Origin: Pseudorhodoferax sp. Leaf265
GTDB lineage: Bacteria > Pseudomonadota > Gammaproteobacteria > Burkholderiales > Burkholderiaceae_C
DNA: 64,000 bases
Direction: 5' to 3'
Assembly (NCBI RefSeq): GCF_001422365.1
Contig: NZ_LMMT01000002.1
Coordinates: 179,360 to 243,359 of the forward strand
Shown here piece after piece: positions 43,180 through 52,165 of the stretch. A model generated the notes under the pieces. It did not search any database, was not told the origin of the DNA, and worked only from the letters and a program-made list of their open reading frames with translations. The number at the start of each line of letters is the position of its first letter. Within the stretch, counting starts at the first letter, position 1. Made by a program: the position numbers and the translations under genes.

Positions 43180-44136
43180 ATGTTTTGCATGCGAAATGAG
43201 AATGTGAAAACGCCAGACGATGTGGGCATCGCACGTGCCGACCTGCCGCGGCTGGACCTGCTGCGCAGCTTTGCCGTGGCGGCGCGCACGCTGAGCTTCA
43301 CGCGCGCCGGCGCGGAGCTCGCGCTCACCCAGTCGGCCGTGAGCCGGCAGATCCAGCAGATGGAGGAGGGCCTGGGCGTGGCGCTGTTCGAGCGGCGCCA
43401 CCGCGCGCTCGCGCTGACCCCGGCCGGCGAGACCATGTACCGCGCCGTGCAGGACTGCCTGGAGCGCCTGCGCGACGCCACGGCCAGCGTGCGTGCCGTG
43501 CGCCGGGCGCGCCAGGTGGCCGTGACGACCACGCCGGGCTTTGCCTCGCTGTGGCTGATCCCGCGGCTGGCGCGCTTCTCGGCAGACCATCCGCTGGTGG
43601 ACGTGCGGGTGTCGGCCACCAACGAGCTGTTGAACCTGGAGCGGGCCGGCATCGACGTGGCGGTGCGCTTCTGCGCGATCGCCCAGGGCATGGGCCGGCC
43701 GCTGTTCGAGGAGACCGTGCTGCCGGTCTGCGCGCCGCGCCTGCTGCAGGACCCGGCGCGCCCGCTGCGCAGCCCGGCCGACCTCGTGCACCACACGCTG
43801 CTGGTCATGGAGGGCCACCACGGCATGGCGCCCATGGAGGACTGGGCGCCCTGGCTGCAGGTCATGGGGCTGGCCGGCATCCGCGGCACCAACCAGCTGC
43901 GCTTTTCCAACTACAACGACGCCGTGGCCGCGGCGCTGGCCGGGCAGGGCGTGGCCATCGGCCGGCTGCCGCTGGCGGGCGCGCTGCTGCATGCGGGCCA
44001 GCTGGTCGCGCCCTTCGAGGGCAGCGGTCATTCGCAGCGCGGCTACTTCGTGGCGGCCGGTCCGCAGGCCGAGGCCAACCCGGACGCACGCGACTTCATC
44101 GCCTGGCTGCATGCCGAGGCGCAGCGGCCGTTTTGA
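43180..44136 (+). CDS. LysR-family regulator (GcvA-like)
   Basis: A 318-residue LysR-type activator/repressor. Seen: [20 protein letters not shown] and [20 protein letters not shown] (winged helix at about residues 20-80), then the effector domain with [19 protein letters not shown], and a GYFVAAGP end typical of the GcvA subgroup. ATG 43180 or 43189 may be used; both lack a clear ribosome site. It is divergent from DUF2917, a pairing found repeatedly in this order, and is followed 2 bp later by a DNA glycosylase. Confidence 0.88.
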   Translation: MFCMRNENVKTPDDVGIARADLPRLDLLRSFAVAARTLSFTRAGAELALTQSAVSRQIQQMEEGLGVALFERRHRALALTPAGETMYRAVQDCLERLRDATASVRAVRRARQVAVTTTPGFASLWLIPRLARFSADHPLVDVRVSATNELLNLERAGIDVAVRFCAIAQGMGRPLFEETVLPVCAPRLLQDPARPLRSPADLVHHTLLVMEGHHGMAPMEDWAPWLQVMGLAGIRGTNQLRFSNYNDAVAAALAGQGVAIGRLPLAGALLHAGQLVAPFEGSGHSQRGYFVAAGPQAEANPDARDFIAWLHAEAQRPF

Positions 44137-44138
44137 CG

Positions 44139-44639
44139 ATGTCGCAGGTCCAGAGTTTTCCTCCGGTCGCGCGGCCTGACGCGCGCGTGCTGGTGCTGGG
44201 CAGCATGCCGGGCGCCATGTCGCTGCGTCTGCAGCAGTACTACGCCCATCCGCAGAACGCGTTCTGGAAGATCATGGGCGCGGTGTTCGGTTTCGATCCG
44301 CTGCACACGGCGTACGACGAGCGCCTGATGGCCTTGCGGGACGGCGGCGTCGCGCTGTGGGACGTGCTGGCCAGCTGCGAGCGGCCCGGCAGCCTGGACA
44401 GCGCCATCGTGCCGGCCAGCATCGTGCCCAACGACTTCGCGGCCTTCCTCGCCGCCCATCCGCAGGTCCACCGCGTGTGCTTCAACGGCGCCAAGGCCGA
44501 GGCCGTGTTCCGCCGGCAGGTGCTGCCGCAGCTGACGCAGCCGCTCGAACTGCTGCGCCTGCCTTCGACGAGCCCGGCCCATGCCGGCATGCCGCTGGCG
44601 GCCAAGACCGCCGCCTGGCGCGACGCATTGCTGGCTTGA
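44139..44639 (+). CDS. DNA-deoxyinosine (hypoxanthine) glycosylase, UDG family 6
   Basis: A 166-residue member of the HDG family of the uracil-DNA glycosylase superfamily, which removes hypoxanthine produced by adenine deamination. Seen: the first motif [11 protein letters not shown], the family-specific NAFWKIMG (Asn for catalysis/positioning), [17 protein letters not shown], and the closing LPSTSPAH motif. ATG 44139 lies 2 bp after the LysR stop, so it is probably cotranscribed with it. Together with tag, it gives the window two base-excision enzymes. Confidence 0.9.
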   Translation: MSQVQSFPPVARPDARVLVLGSMPGAMSLRLQQYYAHPQNAFWKIMGAVFGFDPLHTAYDERLMALRDGGVALWDVLASCERPGSLDSAIVPASIVPNDFAAFLAAHPQVHRVCFNGAKAEAVFRRQVLPQLTQPLELLRLPSTSPAHAGMPLAAKTAAWRDALLA

Positions 44640-44708
44640 GCGGCCGGCGCCGCGGGTGTACAAGCGCGGCACAAACACGCGTGACAGACACGCGCCAAGG
44701 AGACCGCC

Positions 44709-45230
44709 ATGCGCAACCTCGTCGACCAGCTGAGCCAGTACGCGGCGTACCACCGCGATCGCCGCAACATCGCCACGCATTTCATCGGCATCCCCATGAT
44801 CGTGCAGGCCGTGGCCGTGCTGCTGGCCCGGCCGGTGCTGGCCGAGGCCGGGCCGCTGGCGGTCTCGGCGGCCACGCTGGTCACGCTGGCCACCGCGCTG
44901 TACTACCTGCGGCTGGACGCGCGGCTCGGCGCTGTGATGGCGGTGTTGCTTGGCCTGGCGCTGTGGTGCGCGCAGCTGCTGGCGGCGCAGCCCACGCCAG
45001 TCTGGCTGGGCTGGGGCCTGGGCCTGTTCGTGGTCGGCTGGCTGTTCCAGTTCGTCGGCCATTACTGGGAAGGGCGCAAGCCGGCCTTCGTCGACGACCT
45101 GGTCGGCCTGGTCATCGGCCCGCTGTTCGTGCTGGCCGAGCTGGCCTTCCTGCTGGGCCTGCGGCGCGAACTGCAGCAGCAGATCGAGGCCCGCGTGGGG
45201 CCGGTGCGCGGCGCGGCCGTGGCGGCCTGA
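44709..45230 (+). CDS. Mpo1/YGL010w-like (DUF962) membrane protein
   Basis: A 173-residue membrane protein of the DUF962 family. The yeast member Mpo1 is an Fe-dependent 2-hydroxy-fatty-acid alpha-dioxygenase. Seen: the N-terminal YHRDRRNIATHFIGIP with paired histidines, hydrophobic segments at about 30-50, 52-72, 78-95, 100-120 and 135-155, and the GHYWEGRKPAF motif, whose His and Glu complete the metal set. CAAGGAG precedes the ATG. Its stop abuts the stop of the convergent SDR gene. An alpha-oxidation role is inferred from the family. Confidence 0.88.
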   Translation: MRNLVDQLSQYAAYHRDRRNIATHFIGIPMIVQAVAVLLARPVLAEAGPLAVSAATLVTLATALYYLRLDARLGAVMAVLLGLALWCAQLLAAQPTPVWLGWGLGLFVVGWLFQFVGHYWEGRKPAFVDDLVGLVIGPLFVLAELAFLLGLRRELQQQIEARVGPVRGAAVAA

Positions 45231-45977
45231 TCAGCGCCCGCCCGAAACGTCGAGCAGCGCCATCGTGGTGTAGCTCGCGCCTTCGCCCATGAGCCAGACG
45301 ATGGCTTCGGCGACCTCTTCGGCCGAGCCGCCGCGCTGCATGGGCACCAGGTGGGCGAGCTGCTGCACGCGGTCGGGCTGGCCGCCCGAAGCGTGGATCT
45401 CGGTCTCGATCAGGCCAGGCCGCACGGCGTTCACGCGGATGCCCTCGGCCGCGACCTCCTTGGCCAGGCCCAGCGTGAAGGTGTCGATGGCGCCCTTGCT
45501 GGCCGCGTAGTCCACGTACTGGCCCGCGCCGCCCAGGCGCGCGGCAGCGCTCGACATGTTGACGATGGCGCCGCCTTGGCCGCCATGGCGCGTGCTCATG
45601 CGGCGCACGGCCTCGCGCGCGCAGAGCAGGCTGCCCAGCAGGTTGATGTCGAACATGCGGCGCCAGCGTGCCAGGTCCATCTCGTCCAGGCGCTGGCTGC
45701 GGTCCACCACGCCGGCGTTGTTGACGAGGGCGGTGAGCCGGCCGAGCCCGGCGTCGACTTCGCCGAACATGCGCAGCACCTGGGCCTCGTCGGACACGTC
45801 GGCCTGCACGGCGATGGCGCGGCCGCCCTGGTCCGTGATCCGGCGCACCACGTCCTGCGCGGCCTCTGCGTTGTGCGTGTAGTTGACGGCCACGGCCCAG
45901 CCCTGGCGGGCCGCCAGCAGCGCGGTGGCGGCGCCGATGCCGCGGCTGCCGCCGGTGACGAGTGCGATCTTGTCCAT
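45231..45977 (-). CDS. short-chain dehydrogenase/reductase
   Basis: A 248-residue classical SDR. Seen: TGGSRGIG (residues 8-15) for the cofactor, NNAGV, the catalytic Ser in [11 protein letters not shown], and [10 protein letters not shown] with Tyr and Lys, then [14 protein letters not shown]. The TGGSRGIG with a following NYTHN favours NADP(H). I chose ATG 45977 with GGAG seven bases upstream rather than the earlier 45989. It is convergent with the DUF962 gene and divergent from the dienelactone hydrolase. It could be a FabG-like or sugar/alcohol dehydrogenase; the substrate is undetermined. Confidence 0.92.
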   Translation of the reverse strand: MDKIALVTGGSRGIGAATALLAARQGWAVAVNYTHNAEAAQDVVRRITDQGGRAIAVQADVSDEAQVLRMFGEVDAGLGRLTALVNNAGVVDRSQRLDEMDLARWRRMFDINLLGSLLCAREAVRRMSTRHGGQGGAIVNMSSAAARLGGAGQYVDYAASKGAIDTFTLGLAKEVAAEGIRVNAVRPGLIETEIHASGGQPDRVQQLAHLVPMQRGGSAEEVAEAIVWLMGEGASYTTMALLDVSGGR

Positions 45978-46107
45978 GCAGGTCTCCATGCGAGGGGAGG
46001 GCGCATGGTAGTGCGGGTCGCCGCCAAGACGGCGTGCGGTGGAGGGGCAAGCGGTTTCCTGCTACAACCGCCCGTTTCGCCAACACGCAACGAAGGAGCA
46101 CCGCACC

Positions 46108-46797
46108 ATGGGCCAGTTCATCGACCTGAAGTCTGCCGACGGATTCACTTTCCCTGCCTACGTGGCCCGACCGGCCGGCACGCCCCAGGGCGCCATCGTG
46201 GTGGTCCAGGAGATCTTCGGCGTCAACTCGCACATCCGCAGCGTGGCCGACAGCTACGCCGCGCAGGGCTACCTGGCGGTCGCGCCGGCCACCTTCCACC
46301 GCGTCAAGCCCGGCGTGGAGCTGGGCTACACCAACGAGGACATGCAGGCCGGCTTTGCGCTGAAGACCGCCGTGGAAGAGCTACCCGCGCCCGGCGTGCT
46401 GGCCGACATCCAGGCCGCCATCGACCATGCCGCCAAGGAGAGCGGCAAGAAGGTGGGCATCGTCGGCTACTGCTGGGGCGGCCTGCTGGTCTGGCGCAGC
46501 GCGGCGACGCTGAACGGCTTGTCGGCGGCCGTGCCTTACTACGGTGGCGGCGTGACGACCGAGGCCGAGGTGGCGCGCAGCCCCAAGGTGCCGGTGCTTG
46601 CGCACTTCGGCGAGCGCGACCACTGGATCCCGCTGGACAGCGTGGAGGCCTTCAAGAAAGCCCACCCCGAAGTCGAGGTCCACGTCTACGCGGCCGACCA
46701 CGGCTTCAACTGCGACCAGCGCGGCTCCTACGACGCGGCCGCGGCCAAGCTCGCGCTGGAGCGCACGCTGGCCTTCTTTGGCAAGCACCTGAGCTGA
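46108..46797 (+). CDS. dienelactone hydrolase family protein
   Basis: A 229-residue cytoplasmic alpha/beta hydrolase of the dienelactone hydrolase family, which hydrolyses dienelactones in chloroaromatic pathways or related esters. Seen: [18 protein letters not shown], the cysteine nucleophile in GYCWGG (about residue 123), [16 protein letters not shown] for the acid and ADHGFNCD for the histidine. GAAGGAG precedes the ATG. The next gene starts 2 bp after its stop, so the two are cotranscribed. No catechol-cleavage genes are nearby, so a general hydrolase role is possible. Confidence 0.92.
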   Translation: MGQFIDLKSADGFTFPAYVARPAGTPQGAIVVVQEIFGVNSHIRSVADSYAAQGYLAVAPATFHRVKPGVELGYTNEDMQAGFALKTAVEELPAPGVLADIQAAIDHAAKESGKKVGIVGYCWGGLLVWRSAATLNGLSAAVPYYGGGVTTEAEVARSPKVPVLAHFGERDHWIPLDSVEAFKKAHPEVEVHVYAADHGFNCDQRGSYDAAAAKLALERTLAFFGKHLS

Positions 46798-46799
46798 GC

Positions 46800-47672
46800 A
46801 TGCGCGGCCGGCTGGTGGCTTCCTGGCTGTGGCTGCTGGCGCTTCCGGCGCTGGCGGCCGACTATGCCGGCCCGCTGTTCGACACCCACCTGCACTACAA
46901 CGTCGAGGCCTGGAACGGCCAGCAGGGACCGCATCCGCTGGCCGACGTGCTGGCGCGCATGCAGCGCAACGGCGTGCGCGCCATCGTCGCCAATTCGCGC
47001 ACCAACGACGGCACCAAGCTGCTGGCCGCCAGCCCTGAGACGCGCGCGGCCGGCGTGGCCGTGGTGCCCTTCATCCGGCTGTACCGCAACCGCGACGACT
47101 ACACGAACTGGTTCCGCGACCCGAGCATCTATGCCATGGTCGAGGAGGAGTTCGCGCGCGGCACCCAGGGCGGGCCGTACCGCGGCATCGGCGAGTTCCA
47201 CCTCTACGACAGCGCCAACGCCGACGGGCCGGTGGCGCGCCAGCTCATGCAGTTCGCCGAGCGGCATGGCCTGGCCGTGCTGGCCCATGTGGACGACGTG
47301 GCCGTGGACAAGCTGATGGCCCATGCGCCCGGCGCGCGGCTGGTCTGGGCCCACACCGGCATCGGCGGTGCTCCCGTGGCGCGCGTGCAGGCGCTGCTGG
47401 AGCGCTATCCGCGCCTCGTCGGCGAACTCTCGTACCGGCCGGGCCTCACCTGCGAGAACGGCACGCTGTGTCCGGACTGGGACGCGCTGCTGCGCCAGCA
47501 CCCGACGCGCTTCGTGATCGGTTCGGACACCTGGGTCAACCAGCGCTGGAGCGCCTACGACCTGCTCATGCAGGAGTACCGCCGCTGGCTGGGCGCGCTG
47601 CCGGCGCCGCTGGCGCAACGCATCGCCTGGGACAATGCGGCCGCGCTGTTCGGAGTTCCGACGCCACCCTGA
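46800..47672 (+). CDS. exported amidohydrolase (metal-dependent hydrolase)
   Basis: A 290-residue protein with a signal peptide (cleavage after about residue 19, ALAAD) and an amidohydrolase-2-type TIM barrel: FDTHLHYN metal motif, [27 protein letters not shown] and the closing GSDTWVN. These match the HxH, His, His and Asp ligands. Secreted members act on lactones or amides in the periplasm. It starts 2 bp after the dienelactone hydrolase and precedes a RidA gene by 23 bp. The substrate is not clear. Confidence 0.88.
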   Translation: MRGRLVASWLWLLALPALAADYAGPLFDTHLHYNVEAWNGQQGPHPLADVLARMQRNGVRAIVANSRTNDGTKLLAASPETRAAGVAVVPFIRLYRNRDDYTNWFRDPSIYAMVEEEFARGTQGGPYRGIGEFHLYDSANADGPVARQLMQFAERHGLAVLAHVDDVAVDKLMAHAPGARLVWAHTGIGGAPVARVQALLERYPRLVGELSYRPGLTCENGTLCPDWDALLRQHPTRFVIGSDTWVNQRWSAYDLLMQEYRRWLGALPAPLAQRIAWDNAAALFGVPTPP

Positions 47673-47695
47673 AACCTTTTTTGCAGAGAGTTCCC

Positions 47696-48043
47696 ATGAG
47701 CATCCAACGCCACGAACCCACCCCCATCCTGTCCAACGCCGTCGAGCACGGCAACACCGTCTACCTGGCCGGCATCGTGGCCGACGACCCGAGCGCCGAC
47801 GTCAAGGGCCAGACGCAGCAGATCCTGACCCGCATCGACGCGCTGCTGGCGCGCTGCGGCAGCGACAAGTCGCGCATCCTGTCGGCCCAGATCTGGCTGA
47901 CCGACATCGGCAACCGCGCGGCCATGAACGAGGTCTGGTCGGCCTGGGTCGACCCCAAGAACCTGCCCGTGCGTGCCTGCGTCGAGTCCAAACTGGCCGA
48001 TCCGCGCCTCCTGGTCGAGATCATGGTGACGGCCGCCAAGTAA
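47696..48043 (+). CDS. RidA family protein
   Basis: A 115-residue RidA/YjgF member; RidA proteins hydrolyse reactive enamine/imine intermediates or have related roles. Seen: LSNAVEHGNTVYLAGIVADD, TRIDALLARCGSDKSRILSAQIWLTD and the RACVESKLADPRLLVEI end containing the arginine that binds the substrate carboxylate. There is AGAGAG upstream of the ATG. It lies between the amidohydrolase and a GST gene on the same strand. Confidence 0.9.
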   Translation: MSIQRHEPTPILSNAVEHGNTVYLAGIVADDPSADVKGQTQQILTRIDALLARCGSDKSRILSAQIWLTDIGNRAAMNEVWSAWVDPKNLPVRACVESKLADPRLLVEIMVTAAK

Positions 48044-48054
48044 GCCTTCGCACC

Positions 48055-48702
48055 ATGCTGCAGCTGCACTACCACCCGACCGACGCCAGCATGGCGCCGC
48101 ACATGCTGCTCGAGGAGCTGGGCGTGCCGTTCGAGCTGCAACTGGTGGACCGGGCCAACCAGGCCCACAAGTCCGAGGCTTACCTGCGGCTCAACCCCAA
48201 CGGCTTGATCCCGGTGCTGGTCGATGGCGACACCGTGCTGTACGAGACGGCCGCCATCCTGCTGCACCTGGCCGACACGCACCCGGCGGCTGGCCTGGCC
48301 CCCGCGCTGGGCTCGGCCGAGCGCGCGCACTACTACAAGTGGATGCTGTGGCTCAGCAACACGCTGCACGCCACGCTGGGCCTGTACTTCTACCCCGAAC
48401 GCTGGGCCTCGCCCGACCACGTGCACGGCGCCACCACGGTGAAGGCGCGGGCCGAGGCGCGTGCCGGCCAGTTGCTGGAGATCCTGGACCAGGAACTGGC
48501 GCGCCACGGCAGCGCCTGGTTGCTGGGCGAGCGCTTCACGGCGCTCGATCCCTACACGCTGATGCTGGCACGCTGGACCCGGCATTTCGGCCGGCCGGCG
48601 CGTGAGCTGCCGCACCTGGGACCCTACTTGCAGCGTGTGCTGGCGCGGCCCGCCGTGCAGCGCGCCTACGTCACCGAGCAGATCGGCGCGCCGCCGGTCT
48701 GA
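48055..48702 (+). CDS. glutathione S-transferase
   Basis: A 215-residue cytosolic GST. Seen: N-terminal thioredoxin-like half LQLHYHPTDASMAPHMLLEELGV, the substrate-binding LNPNGLIPVLVDGDTVLYETAAIL (the ETAAIL segment contacts glutathione) and a helical C-terminal half with WLLGERFTALDPYTLMLARW. The active-site Ser in the TDASMAPHM region suggests a Beta- or Zeta-like class. Its last 32 bp overlap the 3' end of the convergent sensor kinase. Confidence 0.9.
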   Translation: MLQLHYHPTDASMAPHMLLEELGVPFELQLVDRANQAHKSEAYLRLNPNGLIPVLVDGDTVLYETAAILLHLADTHPAAGLAPALGSAERAHYYKWMLWLSNTLHATLGLYFYPERWASPDHVHGATTVKARAEARAGQLLEILDQELARHGSAWLLGERFTALDPYTLMLARWTRHFGRPARELPHLGPYLQRVLARPAVQRAYVTEQIGAPPV

Positions 48703-49846
48703 AGTCCACGCGCCGCCGTGCCGGCGGCGGGAAGTCCAGCGTGAACACGGTCGGCAGGCCCGGCGCGCTGCGCACGCCGACGCGGCCCTGGTGCAGGTCC
48801 ATCACGCTCTTGACGATGGCCAGGCCCAGGCCGGAGCCGGTCTCGGCGGCCGGGTTCTCGATGCGGTAGCGCCGCTGGAAGATGTCGGCCTGGTGCGCCG
48901 GGTCGATGGGCTCGCCCTCGTTGGCCACGGTCACGCGCGTGAAACCCGGGGCAATGGAATGGGCGGACAGCCGCACCGTGCTGCCCGGGCGCGCATGGCG
49001 CAGCGCATTGGTCAGCAGGTTGCCCACCGCGCGGGCGAACAGCACCTCGTCGGCCCAGGCGCGTAGGCCGGGCTGCACGTCCAGCGCGAGTTGCAGGCCG
49101 CGGTCTTCGGCCAGCACGTCGAAGAACTCCACCATGCCCGTCAGACGCTCGCGCATGCTCTGCCAGTCCGCCTTGAGCAGCGTCTGCGCATGGTCGGCGC
49201 GGGCCAGGAACAGGATGTTCTCGATCAGGCGGCCGATGCGTTCGTAGTCGGTCACGGCGGCCTCCAGCACGGCGCGGTACTCGTCGGCGCTGCGCGGTTG
49301 CGACAAGGTGACCTGGGCAGCCGTCAGCAGGCGGTGGATGGGGGCACGCAGGTCGTGCGCGAGGTCGGAGGAGAAGCCCGACAGACGTGAAAACGCGTCC
49401 TGCAGCCGGTCCAGCATGCCGTTGAAGGCCTGGGCCACGGGCGCCAGTTCGGCCGGCACGGCATCGGCCGGCAGGCGCTCGCCCAGGGCCTGGGCGCCGA
49501 TGCGGTTGGCGGTGGTGCCCAGCTGCCGCACCGAGGTCAGGATGCGCCGCGTGATGCACCAGGCCAGCAGCCCGGTGGCCAGGGCGCCGGCCGCCAGCGT
49601 CCAGAACATCACGCGCCAGGCGCGCTCGATGAAGGCATCGCGCTGCTGTTCCGGGATGGCCATGGGCAGGGCCGTGAACTCCTGCTCCAGCAGGCGGCCG
49701 ACCATCCAGCAGCCCACCAGCATCAGCAGCACGGTGGCGACCGAAATCGCCAGCGCGATCCGCGCCGCCATCGAATTGCGCAGCGGCAGCCGGTGCCGCA
49801 CGGCTTGCGGCGGCGGAACTTCAGGCAGGACGGGAGTCGAGGACAT
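48671..49846 (-). CDS. heavy-metal-type sensor histidine kinase
   Basis: A 391-residue (from ATG 49846; a GTG at 49858 is possible) CusS/IrlS-like kinase. Seen: a membrane segment (about residues 25-47), a periplasmic loop of about 35-40 residues, a second membrane helix (about 85-105), HAMP-like RRILTSVRQLG, the phosphoacceptor in SSDLAHDLRAPI, and ATP-binding motifs VGNLLTNALRHA, GSGLGLAIVK. The periplasmic loop is short. It overlaps the response regulator by about 26 bp and is translated with it. The metal is unknown; no efflux genes are adjacent. Confidence 0.9.
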   Translation of the reverse strand: MSSTPVLPEVPPPQAVRHRLPLRNSMAARIALAISVATVLLMLVGCWMVGRLLEQEFTALPMAIPEQQRDAFIERAWRVMFWTLAAGALATGLLAWCITRRILTSVRQLGTTANRIGAQALGERLPADAVPAELAPVAQAFNGMLDRLQDAFSRLSGFSSDLAHDLRAPIHRLLTAAQVTLSQPRSADEYRAVLEAAVTDYERIGRLIENILFLARADHAQTLLKADWQSMRERLTGMVEFFDVLAEDRGLQLALDVQPGLRAWADEVLFARAVGNLLTNALRHARPGSTVRLSAHSIAPGFTRVTVANEGEPIDPAHQADIFQRRYRIENPAAETGSGLGLAIVKSVMDLHQGRVGVRSAPGLPTVFTLDFPPPARRRVDFRPAARRSAR

Positions 49847-50498
49847 AGCCGACGCCACGGATGGTGTGGATCAGCTTGTCCACGAACGGGTCGTCGACCT
49901 TGGCGCGCAGGCGCCGCACGGCCACGTCGATCACGTTGGTGTCGCTGTCGAAGTGCATGTCCCAGCAGTTCTCCGCGATCAGCGTGCGCGAGACCACCTG
50001 GCCCAGGTGGCGCGCCAGGTAGTCCAGCAGCGCGAATTCCTTGGTCGTCAGGGCCAGGTGCCGGCCGGCACGGCGCACCAGGCGGCGCGCGCTGTCCACC
50101 TCCAGATCGGCCACGCGCACCACGGGCGGTGTGGCCGGCTGCGCGGCACGGCGCGCCACCACCTGGATGCGCGCCAGCAGTTCGGCGAAGGCGAAGGGCT
50201 TGACGAGGTAGTCGTCGGCGCCCAGCTGCAGGCCGCGCACGCGGTCCTCCACCTGGTCGTGCCCACTGAGCATGAACACAGGGGTGTGCTGGCGCGCCCG
50301 CAGGCTTTCCAGCACCTGCCAGCCGTCGGCACCGGGCAGGCTCACATCCAGCAGGATCAGGTCGTAGCGGCCCGAGGTGGCCAGGTGCAGGCCTTCGATG
50401 CCGTCCTGGGCGGTGTCGACCACATGGCCGTGTTCGGTCAGCCCCTTGTGCAAGTAGGCGGCGGTGGTGGGTTCGTCTTCGATCGAAAGCAGGCGCAT
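49821..50498 (-). CDS. OmpR-family heavy-metal-type response regulator
   Basis: A 225-residue response regulator. Seen: receiver residues SIEDEPTTA and the phosphoacceptor Asp in ILLDVSLPGADGW, KPF, and the winged-helix effector with LTTKEFALLDYLARHLGQVVSR and TNVIDVAVRRLRAKVDDPF. The NVIDVAVRRLRAKVDDPF string is typical of CusR/CopR/IrlR proteins. It is followed by its kinase and is divergent from a major porin across 361 bp; that intergenic space contains a dyad (50585-50604) that it may bind. Confidence 0.92.
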   Translation of the reverse strand: MRLLSIEDEPTTAAYLHKGLTEHGHVVDTAQDGIEGLHLATSGRYDLILLDVSLPGADGWQVLESLRARQHTPVFMLSGHDQVEDRVRGLQLGADDYLVKPFAFAELLARIQVVARRAAQPATPPVVRVADLEVDSARRLVRRAGRHLALTTKEFALLDYLARHLGQVVSRTLIAENCWDMHFDSDTNVIDVAVRRLRAKVDDPFVDKLIHTIRGVGYVLDSRPA

Positions 50499-50859
50499 GG
50501 TCAAAACAGTCCTTGGCCGGGGCAACTGCAGTGCTGCGTCCAACCTTACCGGGAGATGACAGCGACTGTAGAGAGCCGTCCTGACGCCATCAAGACAGAT
50601 GGCGGCAACGCACTGTTGCCGAACTGGAAATAGCCAGACCGGGTTTGGCGGCCGTGGCGCACCGGCATCGGCGCCGGGTGCTTGTGTGGCGGCTGAGGAA
50701 CAGCTTGTGCCAAAAGTGCTGGGGGTTTGCGAACGACCCCCCTGGTTTTGCGACACCGGGCCTGTCGGCGCGCCCGGCCGATCCCTACGCTCACGGTCAT
50801 GTTCTCTGCGAAGAGTCGCGGGACATGACCCGATCACGAAACCTCACTCAAGGATGACC
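50499..50859. promoter_or_regulatory. divergent region between the two-component operon and porin, with a 7-bp dyad
   Basis: No gene is supported in these 361 bp. A perfect dyad CGCCATC-N6-GATGGCG lies at 50585-50604. A second hairpin, GGGGGT-N9-ACCCCC, lies at 50721-50741. A good promoter match is not visible. The dyad is a candidate site for the adjacent response regulator, although OmpR-family proteins more often bind direct repeats. Confidence 0.4.
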
Positions 50860-51900
50860 ATGAAAAAGATCGCAACGCTGGCAGTGCTGGCCGCTGCCGC
50901 TTCCGCTTCCTACGCCCAATCCTCCGTCACGCTGTTCGGCATCGCCGACGCGACGGTCCAAGTCGGCCGCGGCAGCGTCGACAACAACGTCGGCCTGGGT
51001 AGCGGTGGTCTGTCCACCAGCCGCATCGGCTTCCGCGGTGTGGAAGACCTGGGTGGCGGCCTGAAGGCTGGCTTCTGGCTCGAAGCCGGTTACACCCTGA
51101 ACAACGGCAACGGCCAGAACAGCAACGCGCTGGCATTCACCCGCCGTTCGACCGTCAGCCTGATGGGCGACAGCTGGGGCGAAATCCGCCTGGGCCGCGA
51201 CTTCACGGCACCTTACAACAACCTGTATGACGCCTTCGGCGACAACGGCGTTGGCAACATCCTGGAAACCCAGGACCTGGGCCTCGGCTACGGTCTGCAG
51301 ACCCGTACCAGCAACGCTGTTTCGTACTTCACCCCCAAGACCCTGGGTGGCTTCTTCGGTCAAGTCCAGTACTACCGCAATGGCCGCGATGCCAGCCCCG
51401 CTGCCAACCGCGACCAGTACGGCAACGGCTATGGCGTTCGCGTCGGCTACGAAAACGGCCCGGTGAGCGTGGGCGTTGCTTACGGCGATACCGACTACAA
51501 CGACACCACGATCGGCGCGAAGGTCGACACGAAGAACATCAACTTCGGTGGCTCCTACGACTTCGGCGTCGCCAAGCTGCTGGTGTCGGTCGGCCAGGAT
51601 AAGGGTGAAGCACTGGGCGAAAGCGCCAAGACCCGCCTGTACACCGTCGGCACGACCGTGCCTGTGGGCGCTGGCTTGGTCCGCGCTTCCTGGACCCGTG
51701 CCAGCCAGAAGGACAGCGAAGTCCGTGCAGACAAGTTCGCCCTCGGCTACGTGCACAACCTGTCCAAGCGCACTGCTCTGTACACCACGTTTGCCTACCT
51801 GAAGAACAAGGACGCTTCGAGCCTGGCTCTGAACGGTTCCGTGACCGGTGCTGGCGACAGCTCCAAGGGCCTGGACATCGGCCTGCGCCACGCCTTCTAA
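50860..51900 (+). CDS. neutral-type Gram-negative porin (Porin_4)
   Basis: A 346-residue outer-membrane porin of the Comamonas/Acidovorax Omp32 type. Seen: signal peptide MKKIATLAVLAAAASASYAQ, then SSVTLFGIADATVQVG, the SRIGFRGVEDLGGGLKAGFWLE first strands, RRSTVSLMGDSWGEIRLGRDF with the L3-type loop motif, and the end GLRHAF with the terminal Phe. Codon use is biased to preferred codons, as for a highly expressed gene. AAGGATGACC precedes the ATG, and a strong terminator follows at 51951. It may be controlled by the divergent two-component system. Confidence 0.95.
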   Translation: MKKIATLAVLAAAASASYAQSSVTLFGIADATVQVGRGSVDNNVGLGSGGLSTSRIGFRGVEDLGGGLKAGFWLEAGYTLNNGNGQNSNALAFTRRSTVSLMGDSWGEIRLGRDFTAPYNNLYDAFGDNGVGNILETQDLGLGYGLQTRTSNAVSYFTPKTLGGFFGQVQYYRNGRDASPAANRDQYGNGYGVRVGYENGPVSVGVAYGDTDYNDTTIGAKVDTKNINFGGSYDFGVAKLLVSVGQDKGEALGESAKTRLYTVGTTVPVGAGLVRASWTRASQKDSEVRADKFALGYVHNLSKRTALYTTFAYLKNKDASSLALNGSVTGAGDSSKGLDIGLRHAF

Positions 51901-51950
51901 GGATCACCGCTTCGCCATTTGATTGGCGAGCTTCTCCAAGGTGACTTGTC

Positions 51951-51982
51951 GCCCGCCTCTTGCAAGAGAGGCGGGCTTTTTG
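51951..51982 (+). terminator. Rho-independent terminator after the porin
   Basis: GCCCGCCTCT and AGAGGCGGGC form a perfect 10-bp stem with a 6-base loop, followed by TTTTTGTT. It lies 50 bp after the porin stop. Confidence 0.93.
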
Positions 51983-51992
51983 TTGTTTGTAT

Positions 51993-52035
51993 GTAACTAT
52001 CGGGTTACCACTATTGATCATTACAGAGATGTAAT
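51993..52035. promoter_or_regulatory. two 16-bp dyads in an AT-rich region before the Sel1-repeat gene
   Basis: GTAAC-N6-GTTAC spans 51993-52008, and ATTACA-N4-TGTAAT spans 52020-52035. Both are perfect, have the same overall length and are centred 27 bp apart. They lie in an unusually AT-rich stretch 130-170 bp before the Sel1-repeat gene. They look like operators, and no regulator gene is adjacent. Confidence 0.45.
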
Positions 52036-52165
52036 CTAGGAGAAATGCTGCTGTCAGGTTGGCAGATTTATTCTTCCGGACATCCCAAACCGCGGGGGGG
52101 CGCACTGCAAAGAGGTGGCCCAGGCGCTGCAAACGTAGCTTTCTCGCAACAAAGGAGTCCAAGAC

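Noticed and set aside
46800..47672. ACMS decarboxylase (amidohydrolase-2) completing an HAO pathway
   Set aside because: The protein has a signal peptide and therefore acts outside the cytoplasm, and it is 4.5 kb away on the other strand from the HAO operon.
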